Assembly (NCBI GenBank): GCA_963205075.1
Contig: CAUJIU010000017.1
Location: 1 to 36,532 of the forward strand
Direction of reading: 5' to 3'
Origin: Pseudomonadota bacterium
GTDB lineage: Bacteria > Pseudomonadota > Alphaproteobacteria > Rhodobacterales > Rhodobacteraceae
Length of the DNA: 36,532 bases
The translations under genes were made by a program, and so were the position numbers. Each line of letters starts with the position of its first letter. Position 1 is the stretch's first letter. Under the pieces are notes generated by a model. It saw nothing but the letters and a program-made list of their open reading frames with translations. It ran no database searches and was not told the DNA's origin. Of the stretch, positions 32,091 to 36,532 are shown piece by piece.

Positions 32091-33619
32091 CTGGCGCTCC
32101 TGCGGTCGGCGGCCCGGCGCATGGCCACGAAGTTGGCATAGGAGATGATCGCCACCACCAGGAAGATCAGCAGCGTGATTGCCCCGGCAAGCCCGAACTC
32201 GGACGAGGAGAAGCCAAAGGCGATGCGGTAGGTGAACGAGGCCAGGATATCGGTCTCGCCGGCCGGCAGCACGGTGCCGGTGATGTCGGGCAGGCCGCGC
32301 GTCAGCAAGAGCACCAGCACCATGTTGTTGAAGTTGAAGGCGAAAGACGCGATCAGCAGCGGCAGGAAGGGCGGCAGGATCTGCGGCAGGGTGATGGTGA
32401 AGAACACCCGCAGCGCCGAGGCGCCCTCAAGGGCCGCGGCCTTCTTGTGATCTTCGGGCACGGCCTGCAGGAAGCCCATCGCCAGCAGCATCATGTAGGG
32501 ATAGCCCAGCCAGGTGTTGACGATCAGGATCATCGTCCGCGCCAGGTTGCCGTTGGTGAACCATTCGGGGCGCACCCCGAACAGCGCCTCCAGGATCAGG
32601 TTGATCTCGCCGAAATTCTGGTTGAACAGGCCGCGGAACACCAGGATCGAGATGAAGGACGGCACCGCATAGGGCAGGATCAGGAGGATGCGGTAGAGCG
32701 GCTTGAACCGCAGATGCGGCCATTGGAGGATCACCGCCAGCGTCAGCCCGATGGCGAATGTGAACAGCACCGAAAGCCCGGCAAACACCACGGTCCAGAT
32801 GAAGATCTCGACCATCGGCGCGCGGATGCCCTTGGACTGGAACACCCGCTCGAAGTTCTGCCAGCCGATGTTGACCCGCCATCCGGGCGGCACCTTTTCT
32901 CCCGCTTCGGTCACGAAAAAGCCCGTCGACCAGTCGGCGGTCAGCCGCGAGCCGTCGGCTGTGCGCTCAAGCGTGTTGGCGTCGATCCGGCGGAACTCGG
33001 GGGTCAGGCTGGCGAAGGTGCGCAGGCCGGAATTCTGGATTACCACCCCCTCGGGCGTGGTCAGCGACAACGTCTGCAACCCGGCCCGCAGCTTGATGGC
33101 GTCACGCGCCGCCAACAGCCCTTCGGGTTCCGCGGCGGGCGCGAGCATCGCCTCCTCCAGATCGTCGGTTAGATAGACCACCTCCGACAACAGGCCCGAT
33201 TCGGGCAGCCAGATGCGGTAGCCATCGCCATCGGGCGCCACCGCGAAGGGCTGCTCGGTCGCGGCATCGACAGAGCCGCGCGCCAGCAGGATCTCGGTCG
33301 CGCGTTCGTGGGTCAGAAGGTTGAAGGACGAGTAGTTCGTGAAGCCCAGATAGATGGTGTAGAGCACCGGAAAGGCCACAAACAGCATCACCGTGGCCAC
33401 GCCCGGAAAGATGAAGCGGCTGTTGTAGAAGCGGTTGGCCCCGAACACGATGGCAAATCCCACCGCCAGCGCCAGCAACAGCGCGCCGAACAGCGGCTGG
33501 GCGATCAGGTAGAGATTGAAGGCGGCATACAACAACCCGAGTGTCATCGCCGTGACGATGGCCAGGCGCAGATATTGCGGGCTTTCGGGCTGTCGAATGG
33601 CGGCTGCCGTGGCGGTCAT
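32087..33619 (-). CDS. malF: Maltose-type ABC transporter permease MalF
   Basis: A 510-residue permease. Two or three TMs come first (about 20-90), then a large periplasmic loop (about 92-275) characteristic of MalF that contacts the binding protein. Further TMs and an EAA loop follow at 392-413 (KKAAALEGASALRVFFTITLP). ATG 33619 is chosen over a GTG five codons upstream because it begins the usual short cytoplasmic tail; neither has a strong ribosome site. A stable hairpin lies in the 65-bp gap from malE. The overlap with malG implies coupled synthesis. Confidence 0.93.
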   Translation of the reverse strand: MTATAAAIRQPESPQYLRLAIVTAMTLGLLYAAFNLYLIAQPLFGALLLALAVGFAIVFGANRFYNSRFIFPGVATVMLFVAFPVLYTIYLGFTNYSSFNLLTHERATEILLARGSVDAATEQPFAVAPDGDGYRIWLPESGLLSEVVYLTDDLEEAMLAPAAEPEGLLAARDAIKLRAGLQTLSLTTPEGVVIQNSGLRTFASLTPEFRRIDANTLERTADGSRLTADWSTGFFVTEAGEKVPPGWRVNIGWQNFERVFQSKGIRAPMVEIFIWTVVFAGLSVLFTFAIGLTLAVILQWPHLRFKPLYRILLILPYAVPSFISILVFRGLFNQNFGEINLILEALFGVRPEWFTNGNLARTMILIVNTWLGYPYMMLLAMGFLQAVPEDHKKAAALEGASALRVFFTITLPQILPPFLPLLIASFAFNFNNMVLVLLLTRGLPDITGTVLPAGETDILASFTYRIAFGFSSSEFGLAGAITLLIFLVVAIISYANFVAMRRAADRRSAR

Positions 33620-33645
33620 CGCGGGGTCTCGCACATCGTGGGGCA

Positions 33646-33671
33646 GGGGCGGCGGATCGCTCCGCCGCCCC
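33646..33671. other. 11-bp perfect hairpin between malE and malF
   Basis: Arms GGGGCGGCGGA (33646-33656) and TCCGCCGCCCC (33661-33671) enclose a four-base loop, within the 65 bp from the malE stop to the malF start. In E. coli, palindromic (REP) elements at this same place protect malE mRNA and give excess binding protein. The structure is seen; the same role here is inferred. Confidence 0.75.
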
Positions 33672-33684
33672 CGTTCAAGGGCGT

Positions 33685-34851
33685 TTACTCGCCCAGGATA
33701 CGCTTGGCAGCGTCGTTGAGCGCATCAGCCGGGGACTGGACGCCCGAGGTGATGTTGGTCAGCGCCGGGCCCATGGCGGCCCAGAAGGCACCCATTTCCG
33801 GGTTGGACGGCATCGGAATGCCGGTGGCGGCATTGGCCAGCGTGGCCGCCACGTTCGGGTTGTCCTGGGCGGCACCGGCCGAGATGTCGGCCAGGGCGCC
33901 GAGGTTGGAGTTGGCGTTCCATGCTGCCAGGCCTTCATCGGTCAGCATGTAGTTTTCCAGCAGCTCAACCGCGAGGTCCTTGTTCGGCGAGGCGGCGTTG
34001 ATCGCGGCCGAGTAGACACCCAGGAAGGCCGGCGAGGGCATGCCGTTGACGCTGGGCAGCGGGGCGACGGCGATGTTGATGCCGGCAGCCTGATAACCGC
34101 TCCAGCTCCACGGCCCGTTGATGACCATGGCGACCTCGCCCTTGGCCATGGCGCCGTCCATGACGCCGTAATCCACGCCGGGAGGCAGGACGCCATCGTC
34201 AAACAGCGAGCGCAGCACCTCGGCGCCCATGATCGCGCCTTCGTTGTTCACGCCGGTATCGGTGCCGACATAGGAACCGTCGACCTTCTTGAACGAATAG
34301 CCGCCATTGGCCATCAGCATCGGCATGGTGAAGTAGGTGTTGTTGTAGTCCCACAGGATCGGGGCCACGCCTTCGGGGGTCTCGAGGCTCGCCAGTTCCT
34401 CGAAGGTGGCGGGCGGGGTCGCAATCAGGTCGGTGTTGTAGACGAGGCCGATCGCCTCGACCGAGATCGGATAGCCCCAGATGTTGCCCCCGGCCGAAAC
34501 GGCGTCCCAGCCGGTTGCCAGGATGCCTGCCTGGAAATCGGCGCTGGGCTCGACCGGCTGGATCAGGCCGCCGGCGGCCCATTCGCCAAAGCGGTCATGC
34601 GCCCAGAGCACGATGTCGGGGCCGTCGCCGGTGGCGGCGGCCTGCTGGAACTTGTCGGTCAGCGGGTCGACGACCTCGACCACGACTTCCACGCCCAGAT
34701 CGGCGGTGAAGGCATCGACGACGCCTTGCAGCTGCTCGTTGCCCTTGTCGGCGCCCATCCAGATCACCAGCTTGCCCTCTTCAAGGGCAAATGCCGGCGC
34801 GGCGGTGGACATCAGCAGAGCCACGAGGCTCAGTTTCTTGGTCAGTTTCAT
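33685..34851 (-). CDS. malE: Maltose-binding protein of the ABC importer
   Basis: A 388-residue periplasmic binding protein. The signal peptide has LTKKLSLVALLMSTAAPAFA, cleaved after Ala22. The mature part follows E. coli MalE closely: EEGKLVIWMGADKG, AATGDGPDIVLWAHDRFG, YPISVEAIGLVYN, GEVAMVINGPWSWS, NAASPNKDLAVELLENY. ATG 34851 has AGGGAGGA six bases upstream, the strongest ribosome site in this operon. It lies 38 bp after the alpha-glucosidase gene. It should capture maltose, maltodextrin or a related alpha-glucoside. The identity to MalE rather than to the AglE group is judged from these motifs. Confidence 0.94.
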   Translation of the reverse strand: MKLTKKLSLVALLMSTAAPAFALEEGKLVIWMGADKGNEQLQGVVDAFTADLGVEVVVEVVDPLTDKFQQAAATGDGPDIVLWAHDRFGEWAAGGLIQPVEPSADFQAGILATGWDAVSAGGNIWGYPISVEAIGLVYNTDLIATPPATFEELASLETPEGVAPILWDYNNTYFTMPMLMANGGYSFKKVDGSYVGTDTGVNNEGAIMGAEVLRSLFDDGVLPPGVDYGVMDGAMAKGEVAMVINGPWSWSGYQAAGINIAVAPLPSVNGMPSPAFLGVYSAAINAASPNKDLAVELLENYMLTDEGLAAWNANSNLGALADISAGAAQDNPNVAATLANAATGIPMPSNPEMGAFWAAMGPALTNITSGVQSPADALNDAAKRILGE

Positions 34852-34889
34852 GGGTTTCCTCCCTTGGGTTCCCGTTCTTGCCCGGCCCC

Positions 34890-36521
34890 TCAGGCCGCGG
34901 CGGTTTCCTTTGCAGCGGACAGGGCCAGGGCTCCGTCCTCCTCCAGAAAGACAAAGCCATGCGGCGGCAGGGTCAGCTGACCCTGTTGCAGCGTGGCCAG
35001 TTGTGGGCCGGTGGCCCGCGCAGTCCCGGCCATTCGCAGGGTCTGCGGCTGGTCGGAAAGGTTGAAGACGCAGGTCAGCGCGGCGTCGCCGGTCATGCGC
35101 CTGATGCCCAGAAGCGGCTCGGGCAGGTCGTGAAACCCGGTCTGGCCCAGCCGCAGTTCGGGCCGGGCGCGGCGGAAGGCCAGCGCGGCGCGATAGGCGG
35201 CAAGGACCGATCTGGCGTTGCCTTCCTGCCCGTCGACGGCGCGGGCGGCCTGCGGCGGCTTGACCGGCAGCCAGGGCGTGCCGGTGCCGAAGCCCGCATT
35301 GACCGCGCCCCGCTCCCAGACCATCGGGGTGCGGCAACCGTCGCGGCCCTTGTTGTCGGGCCAGAAGTCGATGTAGCCCAGATCGCGCAGCTCGTGGAAC
35401 TCGATCTCGGTCTCGGTCTGGCCCAGCTCCTCGCCCTGATAGATGCCCAAGGACCCCGGAAAGCTGCACAAAAGCGCGATGGACTGGCGCGCCACCGCGT
35501 CGCTGTCGCCGCCCGGTTTGGTCCAGCGGCTGACATGGCGCGGCACGTCATGGTTGGAGAAGGACCAGCAGGGCCAGCCATCGGGCGCCTTGGCGAGAAA
35601 GTTCTCGATCCGCGAGCGGAAATGCCCGGCGCTGTGATTGGGGCCCAGAAACTCGAACGAATAGGCCATGTGCAGGTGGTCTGTTCCGGAGGTGTATTCC
35701 GCCATCACCTCGATCGGCCGCAAGGACTCGCCCACCTCGCCGACCATCATCCGGCCGCCAAACTGGTCCGTCAGCTGGCGCATCCGGTGCAGGATGGCGA
35801 GGTTCTCGGGCTGGGTCTTGGAATGGATGTGGTCCTGCGCCTCGTAGGGATTGCCGGGAAATTCGGTCCAGTTGGCGGCCGGATTGTCGCGCAGCGCCTT
35901 GTCATGGACGTAGAAGTTGACGGTATCGAGCCGGAAGCCGTCAACGCCGCGCTCCAGCCAGAAGCGCATCGCATCGAGCAGCGCATCGACCACGGCGGGG
36001 TTGTGAAAGTTCAGGTCCGGCTGCTCGGTCAGGAAGTTGTGCAGGTAATACTGCCGCCGCCGCGCCTCGAACTGCCAGGCAGAGCCGCCAAACACCGAGG
36101 GCCAGTTGTTGGGCGGGGTTCCGTCCGGTCTGGGGTCAGCCCAGACATACCAGTCGGACCTGGGGTTGGTCCGGGTGACCCGGCTTTCCTTGAACCACGG
36201 ATGCTGGTCGCTGGTATGGCTGAGCACCTGGTCGATGATGACCTTGAGCCCCAGATCATGGGCGCGCGTCACCAGGGCATCGAAATCCTCGATGGTGCCG
36301 AAGAGCGGGTTGACGCCGGTGAAGTCCGAGACGTCATAGCCCATGTCGCGGTCGGGCGAGGTGAAGAAGGGCGAAAGCCAGATGGCATCGACGCCGAGCG
36401 AGGCCACATGCGGCAGCCGGCGGGTGATGCCCGCCAGATCGCCGATCCCGTCGCCGTCGGTGTCCTGAAAGGAGCGCGGATAGATCTGATAGATCACCGC
36501 GTCGCGCCACCATTCCCGCAT
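34890..36521 (-). CDS. Alpha-glucosidase, GH13 family
   Basis: A 543-residue GH13 enzyme. The nucleophile is Asp199 (GFRLDTVN), the acid/base Glu262 (MVGEVGE), and the transition-state Asp325 (FSNHDVPRH). DQVLSHTSDQHPWF in region I and GIGDLAGI are typical of alphaproteobacterial exo-acting alpha-glucosidases (GH13_23-like, AglA type). There is no signal peptide, so it hydrolyses maltose or other alpha-glucosides in the cytoplasm after import. ATG 36521 is preceded by GGGGGA. It is upstream of malE and first of the visible operon, though more genes may lie beyond the window. Confidence 0.94.
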   Translation of the reverse strand: MREWWRDAVIYQIYPRSFQDTDGDGIGDLAGITRRLPHVASLGVDAIWLSPFFTSPDRDMGYDVSDFTGVNPLFGTIEDFDALVTRAHDLGLKVIIDQVLSHTSDQHPWFKESRVTRTNPRSDWYVWADPRPDGTPPNNWPSVFGGSAWQFEARRRQYYLHNFLTEQPDLNFHNPAVVDALLDAMRFWLERGVDGFRLDTVNFYVHDKALRDNPAANWTEFPGNPYEAQDHIHSKTQPENLAILHRMRQLTDQFGGRMMVGEVGESLRPIEVMAEYTSGTDHLHMAYSFEFLGPNHSAGHFRSRIENFLAKAPDGWPCWSFSNHDVPRHVSRWTKPGGDSDAVARQSIALLCSFPGSLGIYQGEELGQTETEIEFHELRDLGYIDFWPDNKGRDGCRTPMVWERGAVNAGFGTGTPWLPVKPPQAARAVDGQEGNARSVLAAYRAALAFRRARPELRLGQTGFHDLPEPLLGIRRMTGDAALTCVFNLSDQPQTLRMAGTARATGPQLATLQQGQLTLPPHGFVFLEEDGALALSAAKETAAA

Positions 36522-36532
36522 GCAGTCCCCCC

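Noticed and set aside
34852-35469. Upstream extension of malE
   Set aside because: It overlaps the alpha-glucosidase gene out of frame; the signal peptide and the best ribosome site are at 34851.

Overview
The window is GC-rich, densely coding DNA that reads as ordinary chromosome from an alphaproteobacterium, most likely of the Rhodobacteraceae/Roseobacter group. The reasons are the combination of DUF1285, DUF1523, a DUF6638-like protein and a two-domain ALDH16 next to DeoC, the tight ATGA/GTGA gene overlaps, and four copies of a 24-bp dispersed repeat of a type I associate with this family. That placement is from memory, not from a search. I see no tRNA, rRNA, CRISPR array, insertion sequence, phage gene or replication origin. 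No stretch over 300 bases lacks a gene.

Layout. 1-4148 (minus): a MoxR ATPase / DUF58 / BatA-DUF4159 membrane protein operon that runs off the left edge. 4229-6231 (plus): DUF1285, then a VOC protein coupled to a YafY-type WYL regulator, then a small DUF2798 membrane protein. 6282-8776 (minus): an ECF sigma factor overlapping a membrane-anchored von Willebrand A protein. 8880-9659 (plus): an alpha/beta hydrolase. 9656-11792 (minus): an overlapping trio of SDR dehydrogenase, a small unknown protein and a P1-family peptidase. 11925-12737 (plus): an L,D-transpeptidase lipoprotein, facing a cupin gene (12734-13078, minus).

13193-20113 (plus) is the most interesting part: seven tightly packed genes encoding a coiled-coil protein, an unrecognised soluble protein, an AAA+ ATPase with a long N-terminal extension, a three-TM protein, a DUF6638-like protein, a two-TM protein and a DUF1523 membrane protein. 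None of the seven has a function I know. The set looks like one ATPase-driven, membrane-linked machine.

20185-24499 (minus): an AraC regulator, then deoC and ALDH16, a plausible deoxyribose-phosphate to acetate module. 24626-25315 (plus): ribulose-phosphate 3-epimerase. 25375-31145 (minus): hydantoinase subunits A and B, a FOXRED1-like FAD oxidase and a uronate-dehydrogenase-like enzyme, in one catabolic operon. 31200-36521 (minus): an alpha-glucosidase, maltose-binding protein and the MalF and MalG permeases. The MalK ATPase is not in the window. A strong hairpin lies between malE and malF.

All functional calls come from reading motifs and remembered family features; no database search was run.
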